A DNA stretch of 29,444 nt. It comes from Candidatus Kaiserbacteria bacterium RIFCSPLOWO2_01_FULL_54_13. GTDB taxonomy: Bacteria; Patescibacteriota; Minisyncoccia; Phycocordibacterales; UBA2100. Under the pieces are notes generated by a model. The model worked only from the letters and a program-made list of their open reading frames with translations. It did no database searches and was not told where the DNA came from. The stretch covers positions 1-29,444 of the forward strand of contig MFLZ01000042.1 in NCBI GenBank assembly GCA_001781685.1. Reading direction: 5' to 3'. A program made the translations under genes and the position numbers. The stretch's first letter is position 1. Every line of letters begins with the position of its first letter. This document shows, piece by piece, positions 13,221 to 19,893 of this stretch.

Positions 13221-13336
13221 GCATAAGGAAATTAGACGAGTGGCCAGAGGTTTTTGAACACTTCGCGCAATTCTGTCGCGAGTGTCGCATCACGAATCTC
13301 AACCGAGGTTGAATTTACGGGAACTCGAAAAACCCC

Positions 13337-13342
13337 TACAAT
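13337..13342 (+). promoter_or_regulatory. -10 hexamer of the homoserine dehydrogenase gene
   Basis: TACAAT overlaps an in-frame ATG at 13341. The first ATG downstream of the expected transcription start is 13362, giving a leader of about 13 bases. Confidence 0.45.
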
Positions 13343-13361
13343 GGGACCTCGATCGACGCGC

Positions 13362-14456
13362 ATGTACCAGAACGTATTCATTATCGGTGCAACAGGAAAG
13401 GTGGGTTCGACGCTCGTGCACCAGATTTACGAAAAAGGAGATACGAGCCGCTCCATTCACGTGAATCCGACGCGAATTGTCGGTCTCGCCTCGAGCTCTT
13501 CGGTCGCATTCTCGAAAAAGGGAATCGGGAAAAAGGAAGCGCTGAAATTCCTCAAAACAAAAAACGGAATCTCCTACAATAGGCTCGACGAACTGATCGC
13601 CCTCGCGCGAACGAACCGGGACCACCTCGTGTTCGTCGATGTCACAGCGCTCAAAGAGCCAATGATCGAATTCCACAAGAAGGTGATCTCGAAGACTCCC
13701 TTCAGCATCGTAACGGCGAACAAGAACCCAATCGCCTACGCCGACTTCAACACATTCACCTTTCTCACTAAAGAACCCGACCGCTACGGCTATCGATGCT
13801 CCGTCATGGCCGGCGCAGATGCGGTGCCCTTCTTGCGTGATCTTCGCGACGTGCGCGACAAGCCAACCCTTATCGAGGGGTGCTTTTCGGGAACGCTCGG
13901 GTACATCACTTCCATGCTCGAGCGAAACAAGCGCTTCTCGGATATTCTCGACACGGCATGGCGCCGCGGGTACACAGAGCCTGACCCGCGGGACGATCTC
14001 AGCGGTTTCGATGTGGCCAGGAAACTTGTGGTGCTCGCGCGAAGCGCCGGAGTGCCAGTGGGGCTCAAAGAAGTGCACGTGCAGCCGTTCATTCCACGCA
14101 GCTATTTCAAAAAGGAAAGTGTCGGAAAATTTATACGCTCAACAAAGGGATTGGACCACCACTTTGCGCAGGAAATCAAGAGCGCAAAGAAGAACGGTTC
14201 CGTCCTCCGCTACGTCGCCACGATGCGCATGAAGGGAAACACGCCTTGCTTGAGCGTGCGCCTGCAAAAAGTTGTAACAAACAGCCAGCTGGTAGCGCTG
14301 CAGGGTACGCTGAACAAAATTCTGGTCGTTTCAAAAATCTACGGAAAAGAAAACCCATATTCTGTGCAGGGTCCGGGAGCGGGACTCGATGTGACCGCGC
14401 AAAACATACGCAGAGATCTTCTGTATCTCTTGGAACGTAGGGTCATCACGCAGTAG
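13362..14456 (+). CDS. Homoserine dehydrogenase, 364 aa
   Basis: The enzyme reduces aspartate semialdehyde to homoserine, toward threonine and methionine. It resembles the C-terminal half of ThrA. Visible are the NAD(P)-binding IIGATGKVGSTLVHQIYEKG, the VDVTALKEP...VTANKNP segment, AGADAVPFLRDLRD, EGCFSGTLGYI, the catalytic-domain signature RRGYTEPDPRDDLSGFDVARKLVVLAR with the essential Asp and Lys, and the C-terminal VQGPGAGLDVTAQNI. No aspartate-kinase or ACT domain is attached, and no other pathway gene is nearby, so how it is fed is unclear. The open frame begins at 13254, but the promoter and family alignment point to MYQNVFIIG at 13362. Confidence 0.9.
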   Translation: MYQNVFIIGATGKVGSTLVHQIYEKGDTSRSIHVNPTRIVGLASSSSVAFSKKGIGKKEALKFLKTKNGISYNRLDELIALARTNRDHLVFVDVTALKEPMIEFHKKVISKTPFSIVTANKNPIAYADFNTFTFLTKEPDRYGYRCSVMAGADAVPFLRDLRDVRDKPTLIEGCFSGTLGYITSMLERNKRFSDILDTAWRRGYTEPDPRDDLSGFDVARKLVVLARSAGVPVGLKEVHVQPFIPRSYFKKESVGKFIRSTKGLDHHFAQEIKSAKKNGSVLRYVATMRMKGNTPCLSVRLQKVVTNSQLVALQGTLNKILVVSKIYGKENPYSVQGPGAGLDVTAQNIRRDLLYLLERRVITQ

Positions 14457-14488
14457 ACAAGCGGCCAGAGATTTTGAATCGATCTCTG

Positions 14489-14542
14489 TGCTACTATCCA
14501 GGTAGCGTCCATGCTCCTTGGGCGCCCAGCTGGACCGGAGGT
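14489..14542 (+). promoter_or_regulatory. Promoter and Shine-Dalgarno leader of the 94-aa secreted protein
   Basis: An extended -10 TG-c-TACTAT (14489-14497) precedes a leader of about 45 bases with GGAGGT at 14537-14542, four bases before the ATG. Confidence 0.55.
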
Positions 14543-14546
14543 CGCC

Positions 14547-14831
14547 ATGAAAAGATTCACTCTGGCAGGATTTTTCCTGCTTGCGATGATCGGGCTCGCG
14601 TCTGCTCAGAGCAGTCAACCAACACCCCCGACGCCCGACACTCAGGGGTCAACAGCCATCAGTGTCGACTGCACGCCGGTCAATACGGCTCAGCCCGGGG
14701 TGATGACCGGTATGGTCTGCAGATACCGCGTCTGGTTCGCAGACCGCGTCGAAGAGTACCTCCAGCAGATGTATCTGACACCGCTGGGAAAACAGCCAAT
14801 CAAAGATATGCCTGCGACACCGGCAAAGTGA
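14547..14831 (+). CDS. Small secreted protein, 94 aa
   Basis: MKRFTLAGFFLLAMIGLASAQ is a textbook signal peptide with a likely cleavage after ASA. The mature part is about 74 residues, Pro/Thr-rich at first, with two cysteines (VDCTPVN and MVCRYRVWF) that could form a disulphide, and then RVEEYLQQMYLTPLGKQP. I do not recognise a family. The start is fixed by GGAGGT and by the signal peptide; the in-frame ATG at 14511 would add residues in front of the signal. A strong hairpin follows at 14853-14881. It is one of the leadered, Shine-Dalgarno-type orphan genes of this window. Confidence 0.7.
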   Translation: MKRFTLAGFFLLAMIGLASAQSSQPTPPTPDTQGSTAISVDCTPVNTAQPGVMTGMVCRYRVWFADRVEEYLQQMYLTPLGKQPIKDMPATPAK

Positions 14832-14852
14832 GCACCAGGTTGTCGCTGACAC

Positions 14853-14881
14853 GGCTCCGCGGAGACGAATTCCGCGGAGCC
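14853..14881 (+). terminator. Strong hairpin after the 94-aa gene
   Basis: GGCTCCGCGGA (14853-14863) pairs perfectly with TCCGCGGAGCC (14871-14881) around a 7-base loop. The downstream ATGTTTCT is only weakly T-rich. Confidence 0.65.
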
Positions 14882-15022
14882 ATGTTTCTATAGAACGTTT
14901 TCGCGAACGTCAAACTACTTCTTGCAACACCATGCGATCAAGAGTAGGGTATTCATGGCAGTACATTCCGGCCTCGAATGGCCGACCACTGCCCTTTGTC
15001 AACCTTGAGGGGAGAGAGTGCC

Positions 15023-15706
15023 ATGACGGCTCTTCTACTGTGGCTTCTGACTGCGGTCATCGCTTCGGTTCCAGTCTTCACACTCGCGTGGATCAGCAAG
15101 AAGATCGACCCGCTACTGCAAACATGGCGGTTCGACAAACGCCTACTTACCGCGGCGCAAGTACTGAGATGGACCTTGTGCTTGGTCGTGGCTACGATGG
15201 GTGTATTCCTGCCGCTGTATTACGAATATCCCGACTGGCCCGGCAAGCTCTATGCAATTGAAGACGGAAGACTGGTAGAGCAGCCGTGGGGCACATTCGA
15301 GTACGGAAAAACACTCGTGCGGATGCCAAGCCCGGACGCGGAGATTGCCAAGCACAGAACTTCCGTGTCTCCCATAACAACAAACCCGAAGGTCCGCCGA
15401 ATTTCCTATCAAATAACGGCATACGTGACGGACCATGAGCGCTATCTCCGGGCAAAGCCGGAACGATTGAATGCAGCCGTGGGATACGGCTTCGCCGGAG
15501 GGATCAACAAGGACGAGTTGCGGAAGCTCATCGAGTACTGGGCATACGAACTCAACGATGCAAAGTCGGCGGAGTTCGCGGAATTCTACAACCCGCTGAG
15601 TGATGCCCAGCAAAAGAAATTCCGCTCCCTCGCCCAAGACTGGCTCAACAAGCAGCTTGCGCCAGAGGCTGCGACCGTCGGAATCAGCGAGTTCACCGTG
15701 CAATGA
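15023..15706 (+). CDS. Membrane-anchored protein with a possible SPFH-like domain, 227 aa
   Basis: Two hydrophobic segments (about residues 2-19, ALLLWLLTAVIASVPVFTLAW, and 46-65, LRWTLCLVVATMGVFLPLYY) anchor the protein. An outside or cytoplasmic domain follows with VRRISYQITAYVTDHERYLRAKPERLNAAVGYGF, then a helical region and a short final strand (EAATVGISEFTVQ). The strand pattern and the VTDxExYL stretch remind me of the SPFH/band-7 domain of stomatin-like membrane organisers, but this is weak. The start has GAGGGGAG upstream and the ending gccATG also seen before other leadered genes here. The 3' end is followed by copy 2 of the 40-base hairpin repeat. Confidence 0.6.
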   Translation: MTALLLWLLTAVIASVPVFTLAWISKKIDPLLQTWRFDKRLLTAAQVLRWTLCLVVATMGVFLPLYYEYPDWPGKLYAIEDGRLVEQPWGTFEYGKTLVRMPSPDAEIAKHRTSVSPITTNPKVRRISYQITAYVTDHERYLRAKPERLNAAVGYGFAGGINKDELRKLIEYWAYELNDAKSAEFAEFYNPLSDAQQKKFRSLAQDWLNKQLAPEAATVGISEFTVQ

Positions 15707-15723
15707 GTATGGCTGCGCGGTGC

Positions 15724-15763
15724 CGGCGCGCGAGGTTTGATTCCTTGCGCGCCGCAATTATTT
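15724..15763 (+). terminator. Hairpin element, copy 2 of the 40-base repeat
   Basis: The element matches 10754-10793 at 36 of 40 positions. The changes keep the stem (a G-U becomes A-U, a G-C becomes G-U). Its end overlaps the last codons of rarA on the other strand. Confidence 0.6.
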
Positions 15764-16918
15764 ATCCCGAAGATACTTTTTCTTTTTGAGTTTGTCGGGA
15801 AGATAACTCTCTTTATCGTATTTTTCGTAACTCTCGCCATACTTGAGGTCTTTCATGAGTTTTGTCACCGGATTGCGGACCTTGAGGGGAATCGGGAGGT
15901 TGCCGAATTCTTTCACATCCTCCTGCGCGGCGCGCAAGGCATCGTAGGCGCGGCGGTCTTTTTTGCATTGCGAGAGGTACGCGACACCGTGCGCGAGATT
16001 GATTGTCGCTTCGGGGTAGCCTATCCTATTTACCGCTTCAAAGACCGCATTCGCGACAACCAAAGCCGTGGGCTGAGCGAGGCCAATATCTTCACTCGCA
16101 AAAATCACCATGCGCCGCGCGATGAATTTCGGGTCCTCGCCCGCGTCCACCATGCGCGCGAGGTAGTAGAGCGCGGCATCGGGTTGCGATGCGCGCATGG
16201 ACTTAATGAACGCAGAGATAGTGTTGTAGTGCTCTTCGCCTTTCTTGTCGTATCGCAGATGCTTCGATTGAATTGCCTCCTTCAAGGTCTCGACAGAGAT
16301 TTTTCCGTATAGCTTTTGTGCGGTCTCAAGCGTCGTAATAGCCTGCCGTGCATCTCCCTGCGCCATCGCGATCAACCAATCTCGCGCAGCTTTTGTAACC
16401 TTGAGTCTTGTACGTGCAATTATTTTCTCCATGTCTCTTTCTGAGAGTTCATTAAGTACAAACACGCGACAGCGTGAGAGAAGCGGCGCGATAACTTCAA
16501 AGGAGGGATTCTCTGTCGTTGCTCCGACAAGCGTGAGATCGCCGCGTTCCACAAACGGCAGAAGAAAATCCTGTTGTGCCTTGTTGAAGCGATGGACCTC
16601 ATCTACAAAAAGAATCTTAGGCTTCGAAAATGCGGCTAGCTGTTTTCTGTTCTCCGTTCGCTGTTCACCCAATATTTTCTTTATGTCTTCCTTGCCCGCA
16701 TCTACCGCAGAGAGCTCATAAAAATCCGCGCCCAAGGCACTCGCGTAAATCCGCGCAAGGGTCGTTTTCCCGCTTCCGGGCGGACCCCAGAGAATGAATG
16801 AGAAGAGCTCTTTCTTTTCGATCGCGACACGTAAAGGTTTACCTTTTCCTGTCAAATGTTCCTGTCCGACGAATTCATCAAGTGCTTTCGGCCGTATTTT
16901 CGACGCAAGTGGCTCCAT
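15758..16918 (-). CDS. rarA: Replication-associated recombination protein A (RarA/MgsA), AAA+ ATPase, 386 aa
   Basis: RarA is a clamp-loader-like AAA+ ATPase acting at stalled replication forks. Present are the N-terminal MEPLASKIRPKALDEFVGQEHL, Walker A GPPGSGKT (45-52), Walker B ILFVDEVHRFNKAQQD (102-), the sensor stretch LTLVGATTENPSFEV, and the C-terminal tetramerisation region (LYYLARMVDAGEDPKFIARRMVIFASEDIGLA). Residues about 84-93 (GEQRTENRKQ), between the Asp-Ile-Lys-Lys helix and Walker B, come from an AACAG-type repeat like the one before the TraR-like gene. The start at 16918 is set by TAGAAT seven bases upstream and by the family N-terminus. Confidence 0.94.
   Translation of the reverse strand: MEPLASKIRPKALDEFVGQEHLTGKGKPLRVAIEKKELFSFILWGPPGSGKTTLARIYASALGADFYELSAVDAGKEDIKKILGEQRTENRKQLAAFSKPKILFVDEVHRFNKAQQDFLLPFVERGDLTLVGATTENPSFEVIAPLLSRCRVFVLNELSERDMEKIIARTRLKVTKAARDWLIAMAQGDARQAITTLETAQKLYGKISVETLKEAIQSKHLRYDKKGEEHYNTISAFIKSMRASQPDAALYYLARMVDAGEDPKFIARRMVIFASEDIGLAQPTALVVANAVFEAVNRIGYPEATINLAHGVAYLSQCKKDRRAYDALRAAQEDVKEFGNLPIPLKVRNPVTKLMKDLKYGESYEKYDKESYLPDKLKKKKYLRDK
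16640..16668. repeat. AACAG/CTGTT-type mini-repeat inside rarA
   Basis: On the plus strand the segment is built of CTGTTTTCTGTTC and CGTTCGCTGTTCAC. The word GTTCGCTGTTC is shared with the tract at 25411-25446. It is read in frame in rarA. Confidence 0.45.
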
Positions 16919-16925
16919 GAGGCGC

Positions 16926-16931
16926 ATTCTA
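16926..16931 (-). promoter_or_regulatory. -10 hexamer of rarA
   Basis: TAGAAT on the minus strand lies seven bases before the ATG at 16918. It is divergent from the FKBP promoter 57 bases away. Confidence 0.55.
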
Positions 16932-16987
16932 CGCCGGGAGATGCGCTGTGCACAGTCAAACGTATTGCACGCCGCGCGCGTGCACGA

Positions 16988-16993
16988 TAAACT
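16988..16993 (+). promoter_or_regulatory. -10 hexamer of the FKBP gene
   Basis: TAAACT is followed by six bases and the ATG at 17000. The in-frame ATG at 16994 would lie upstream of the expected transcription start. Confidence 0.45.
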
Positions 16994-16999
16994 ATGCAA

Positions 17000-17509
17000 A
17001 TGAGCACAAAGACTGTTCTAGTCTCTCTTATCGTTATCGTAATCGTGGCAGCGAGCGGATACTTCCTATACCAAAACTATTTGGGCGCAAATCTGTTCGG
17101 GCAAAATCAAAACGCGACAACCACTCCTGATCTCGTACAGGCGCAAGACGTGAAGGTGGGCACGGGGACGCAGGCCGGTCCTAGCTCCATCGTATCTGTC
17201 CTCTACGTGGGGAGGCTTGCTGACGGCACGGTTTTCGACAGCTCTGAAGCTCACGACAATCAGCCGCTCGTCTTCCAGCTCGGAGCTCCCGGAATCATCG
17301 CGGGATTCCAGATCGGAGTGAATGGTATGCGCGAGGGCGGGGAGCGGAGAATGGCGATTCCTCCTTCGCTCGGCTACGGTGGGGAAGACGTGAAGGACCC
17401 TTCGGGCGCCGTCGTCGTTCCTGCAAATTCAACGCTCATCTTCGATGTGAAACTCACCAAAGTTGAGTCAGCGCCGGCAGGCGGAGCATCTGCTCCAAAC
17501 TCTCGATAA
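17000..17509 (+). CDS. Membrane-anchored FKBP-type peptidyl-prolyl isomerase, 169 aa
   Basis: An N-terminal membrane segment (about residues 6-22, VLVSLIVIVIVAASGYF) is followed by a linker and a single FKBP domain. The domain reads SSIVSVLYVGRLADGTVFDSS...PLVFQLGAPGIIAGFQIGVNGMREGGERRMAIPPSLGYG...VVPANSTLIFDVKLTKVE. The active-site aromatic and Asp positions (Y, F, D in VLYVGRLADGTVFDSS) and the IPPSLGYG loop are conserved. It probably assists folding of exported proteins outside the membrane. The start at 17000 follows from the -10 spacing. The Ala/Gly/Ser-rich end is probably disordered. Confidence 0.92.
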   Translation: MSTKTVLVSLIVIVIVAASGYFLYQNYLGANLFGQNQNATTTPDLVQAQDVKVGTGTQAGPSSIVSVLYVGRLADGTVFDSSEAHDNQPLVFQLGAPGIIAGFQIGVNGMREGGERRMAIPPSLGYGGEDVKDPSGAVVVPANSTLIFDVKLTKVESAPAGGASAPNSR

Positions 17510-17540
17510 AGGATAGAGACCTTGTTGGCTCCTCGGCTCA

Positions 17541-17568
17541 CCCAACACCTTTCGCGAAAGGTGCTGGG
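17541..17568. repeat. Inverted repeat upstream of rpsO
   Basis: CACCTTTCGCGAAAGGTG (17546-17563) is a perfect palindrome, extended by CCCA and TGGG with one mismatch. It lies between the FKBP gene and the rpsO promoter. No T tract follows. Confidence 0.55.
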
Positions 17569-17594
17569 CCTCGCTCCACGTCGCCAATAACCCC

Positions 17595-17623
17595 TTGCGT
17601 AAAGCCGCGGAATGTGATATTCT
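17595..17623 (+). promoter_or_regulatory. Promoter of rpsO
   Basis: TTGCGT (17595-17600), a 17-base spacer and TG-a-TATTCT (hexamer 17618-17623) are followed by six bases and the ATG. The mRNA is predicted leaderless. Confidence 0.75.
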
Positions 17624-17629
17624 ATATTA

Positions 17630-17896
17630 ATGCTAACGAAGCGCAAGAAGCAGAATGAGATACAAAAGGCGCGCCGGCACGACTCGGACACCGGCTCTCC
17701 GGAGGTGCAAATCGCGGTTCTGACCCGGCGCATCGAAGAGCTCTCGGCGCATTTGGACAAAAACCGCAAGGACAAGCACTCGCGGCGCGGGCTTCTTGGC
17801 CTCGTTGCCGACCGTCGGCGCCACCTCAAGTATCTCGAGACCACCAACAAGCGCTCGTACGGCAATTTGATCAGGAGACTTGGCCTCAAGAAATAG
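17630..17896 (+). CDS. rpsO: 30S ribosomal protein S15, 88 aa
   Basis: S15 binds the central domain of 16S rRNA early in 30S assembly. The sequence is typical: KARRHDSDTGSPEVQIAVLTRRIEELSAHLDKNRKDKHSRRGLLGLVADRRRHLKYL...YGNLIRRLGLKK, with the TGSPEVQ loop, the HxxD-K-DxxSRRGL motif and normal length. In many bacteria S15 is regulated by its own leader and sits next to pnp. Here the predicted transcript has no leader, so classical leader-based feedback seems impossible, and pnp lies 3.7 kb downstream in a separate unit. Confidence 0.98.
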   Translation: MLTKRKKQNEIQKARRHDSDTGSPEVQIAVLTRRIEELSAHLDKNRKDKHSRRGLLGLVADRRRHLKYLETTNKRSYGNLIRRLGLKK

Positions 17897-17955
17897 CCAG
17901 TAGCTTGTTGCCTGAAGCCTGTAGCTCCTGCAAGCAAGATTTGCTGCTTTTCATT

Positions 17956-17984
17956 TTGAGAGTACACTTCGTGTAGCATATATT
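17956..17984 (+). promoter_or_regulatory. Promoter of the NYN-domain gene with an operator-like palindrome in the spacer
   Basis: TTGAGA (17956-17961), a 17-base spacer and TATATT (17979-17984). The spacer holds TACAC-ttc-GTGTA, a possible repressor site. The leader of about 50 bases has no clear Shine-Dalgarno sequence. Confidence 0.65.
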
Positions 17985-18043
17985 TTTAATAAAACGTTCT
18001 TAATTTTTGCTACTAGCGAGAGGCTACTAGCTCCAAGCTATTC

Positions 18044-18661
18044 ATGGCTATTATCAAGCACCCAGAGCAGCGTGTCGGCGTCTTTATCGACACGCAAAAT
18101 CTTTATCACAGCGCGAAAAATATCTATCGAGCTCGTGTAAATTTCGGAAACGTCCTCAAAGATGCGGTGGCGGGCCGCCGCCTCATTCGTGCGCGTGCAT
18201 ACATGGTGACGACGGAGAGCGGCGAGGAGAAAGCGTTCCTCGAAGCCTTGACTAAAATCGGCATTGAGCCGCGCACCAAGGATTTGCAGGTCTTCTACGG
18301 CGGCGCGAAAAAGGCCGACTGGGACGTCGGCATCGCGGTCGACGCTATCACAGCCTCGCCAAAGCTCGACACTGTGATTCTCTTCACGGGCGATGGCGAC
18401 TTCATCCCGCTCGTTGAATACTTGAGGGTCCACGCGGGTTGCCAGGTGGAAATTGTCTCCTTCGGTCGCTCCACTTCCGGTCGCCTCAAGGAGGTCGCTG
18501 ATCACTTTCTCGATCTTGATGAAGATCCGAAACGCTACCTCTTGAACTATCGTTCGACAGGCTCACGACGAGTTGCTCCCTCTCTGCGCACATCGGAAAC
18601 GCTTTCAACCGAAACCAAAGACAGTCTCTCAGAAATCGAGCGAATCACAGAAGTAGAATAG
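18044..18661 (+). CDS. NYN-domain (LabA/DUF88-type) putative ribonuclease, 205 aa
   Basis: NYN domains are PIN-like nucleases. Visible are RVGVFIDTQNLYHSAKN (acidic Asp16 and the FIDxxN motif), the KKADWDVGIAVDAI segment and DTVILFTGDGDFIPLVEYLRVHAGCQVEIVSFG. These supply the acidic residues of the metal site (D16, the DWD Asps and the GDGDF Asps). A Ser/Thr-rich charged tail (about 170-205) follows. The target RNA is unknown; RNA turnover is a reasonable guess. It is a single-gene unit with a good promoter, close to the convergent DUF475 gene (3 bases between stops). Confidence 0.87.
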   Translation: MAIIKHPEQRVGVFIDTQNLYHSAKNIYRARVNFGNVLKDAVAGRRLIRARAYMVTTESGEEKAFLEALTKIGIEPRTKDLQVFYGGAKKADWDVGIAVDAITASPKLDTVILFTGDGDFIPLVEYLRVHAGCQVEIVSFGRSTSGRLKEVADHFLDLDEDPKRYLLNYRSTGSRRVAPSLRTSETLSTETKDSLSEIERITEVE

Positions 18662-18664
18662 ACA

Positions 18665-19654
18665 CTAGCCGATCTTTCTGCGCATCTCGCGGCGAGAAGA
18701 CACGTAGGCAAGCACGACAAAGACGAGACCGATGAGACCGGTCACGGCCTCCGGCACGCGGACGAAGATCGTTGCAAGCATCGCAAGCGCGAGACCCAAG
18801 ATCGCCCAATGCGCGCCATGCTCAAGATAGATCAAGGTCTCAAGTGTCCTTGCACGCACAAGGTACACGGTAAACGCCCTAACAAAAACTGCGCCGATAC
18901 CAAGACCGGCAATAATGACCGGCACACTCGAGGTAATTGCGAATGCGCCCACTACACCGTCAAGTGAGAATGCTGCATCCAAGACGTTTAAATAGACAAA
19001 AAGCGCGAGGCCTGTAGCTGCCGCGCCCGCACCGGCGTGTATTTCGAAGGATTGTGCAATGCCTTCAATCACTATAAAGAGCACGACACCTATCACTCCA
19101 GCGACGAGTATCGTCGCGGCCTTTGCGGGAAGAAGAAAGGCACACACGAGAAGTACGGCTAGCGAAAGCGCGACTTCGATCGCCTCAATGCCGCCCCACC
19201 GCGAGAGGTGACGCTCGATAATCTCGATCCAGTGCACCGTCTTGCGGTCGTTGAAGAAGTACTTGAGAGAAACCATAAAAAGGAATGCGCTCCCGAAGGC
19301 CGCAATCCCGACATGCGCCTCTTCGAGATACTCGGCGTACCGCGTGGGATCAAAAAACGCAAGCTTAGCGACCGAAAGTGGGGAAAGTGCGGCTGCCGCC
19401 GCAACAATGAGGAGTGGGAGCACAAAACGCGTCCCAAACACAGCAATCGGGATCCCATAGGTGAGGAATCTCCTCTGCCACCTCGTATCCATCCTCGCAA
19501 GAACCTTTGCATTTACCACGGCATTGTCGAAGGAGAGCGTCGTTTCGAGGACTGCCAGAAGGATGACCAGAAAAAGCGCCGGTATGCCACCCCACAAAAA
19601 GGCCAAAATACAGGCTAAAACGGAAACAACTCCGGGGAAAACGAAGACACTCAT
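18665..19654 (-). CDS. DUF475 integral membrane protein (TerC-like), 329 aa
   Basis: The protein has about nine to ten hydrophobic helices. It contains the DUF475/TerC-type stretches LAVLETTLSFDNAVVNAKVL and, after the middle, LNVLDAAFSLDGVVGAFAIT, two related S-x-D-N/G motifs with conserved acids inside membrane helices. TerC-related proteins are proposed to move manganese or other metal ions; for DUF475 itself the role is not established. The C-terminus is basic (SSRREMRRKIG). A start at 19654 (MSVFVFPG) is chosen over 19684, because TG-c-TACGAT at the beginning of the longer frame looks like the promoter, leaving a leader of about 11 bases. Confidence 0.85.
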   Translation of the reverse strand: MSVFVFPGVVSVLACILAFLWGGIPALFLVILLAVLETTLSFDNAVVNAKVLARMDTRWQRRFLTYGIPIAVFGTRFVLPLLIVAAAAALSPLSVAKLAFFDPTRYAEYLEEAHVGIAAFGSAFLFMVSLKYFFNDRKTVHWIEIIERHLSRWGGIEAIEVALSLAVLLVCAFLLPAKAATILVAGVIGVVLFIVIEGIAQSFEIHAGAGAAATGLALFVYLNVLDAAFSLDGVVGAFAITSSVPVIIAGLGIGAVFVRAFTVYLVRARTLETLIYLEHGAHWAILGLALAMLATIFVRVPEAVTGLIGLVFVVLAYVSSRREMRRKIG

Positions 19655-19893
19655 ATATAGCGGATGCGGCGTATCGTAGCACACTCATATCCTTCTCTGC
19701 GCCGTGCGTCCACCGGAATATGCAAGTCCCTAGAGGATCTCCACCTCACAGGGACCCCCACCTGTCCAATATCGCTCAGGCCAAGAATACGTTTCTATGG
19801 TGTCCTTTATCCACAGGCTGGGCTTGCTTTCTATGTCCTTTATGAGACAACAAGGACAAGAAGTGTGCGTGTGCAATGGGGCTTTTTATTTTT
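19655..19893. other. Divergent intergenic region with three imperfect direct repeats
   Basis: TTTCTATGgTGTCCTTTAT (19792-19810), TTTCTATGTCCTTTAT (19828-19843) and TTTTTATGTCCTCTAT (19889-19904, containing the start codon of the next gene) repeat a common core. The first carries a DnaA-box-like TTATCCACA (19807-19815). A GTCCCT/AGGGAC hairpin lies near 19726-19755. Confidence 0.5.

Noticed and set aside
13454..13465. ATTCACGTGAAT as a third parS site
   Set aside because: Two of twelve core bases differ and it lies within conserved codons of homoserine dehydrogenase (SIHVNP).
13240..14478. Direct repeats GTGGCCAGAGGTTTTTGAA (13240-13258) and GCGGCCAGAGATTTTGAA (14461-14478) flanking hom as mobile-element ends
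   Set aside because: They are short and imperfect, with no recombinase or terminal structure; chance or a weak terminator-like word is sufficient.
19807..19815. TTATCCACA as part of an origin
   Set aside because: It is a single box with no cluster or parS-like site nearby; it is better explained as part of the TGTCCTTTAT repeat.
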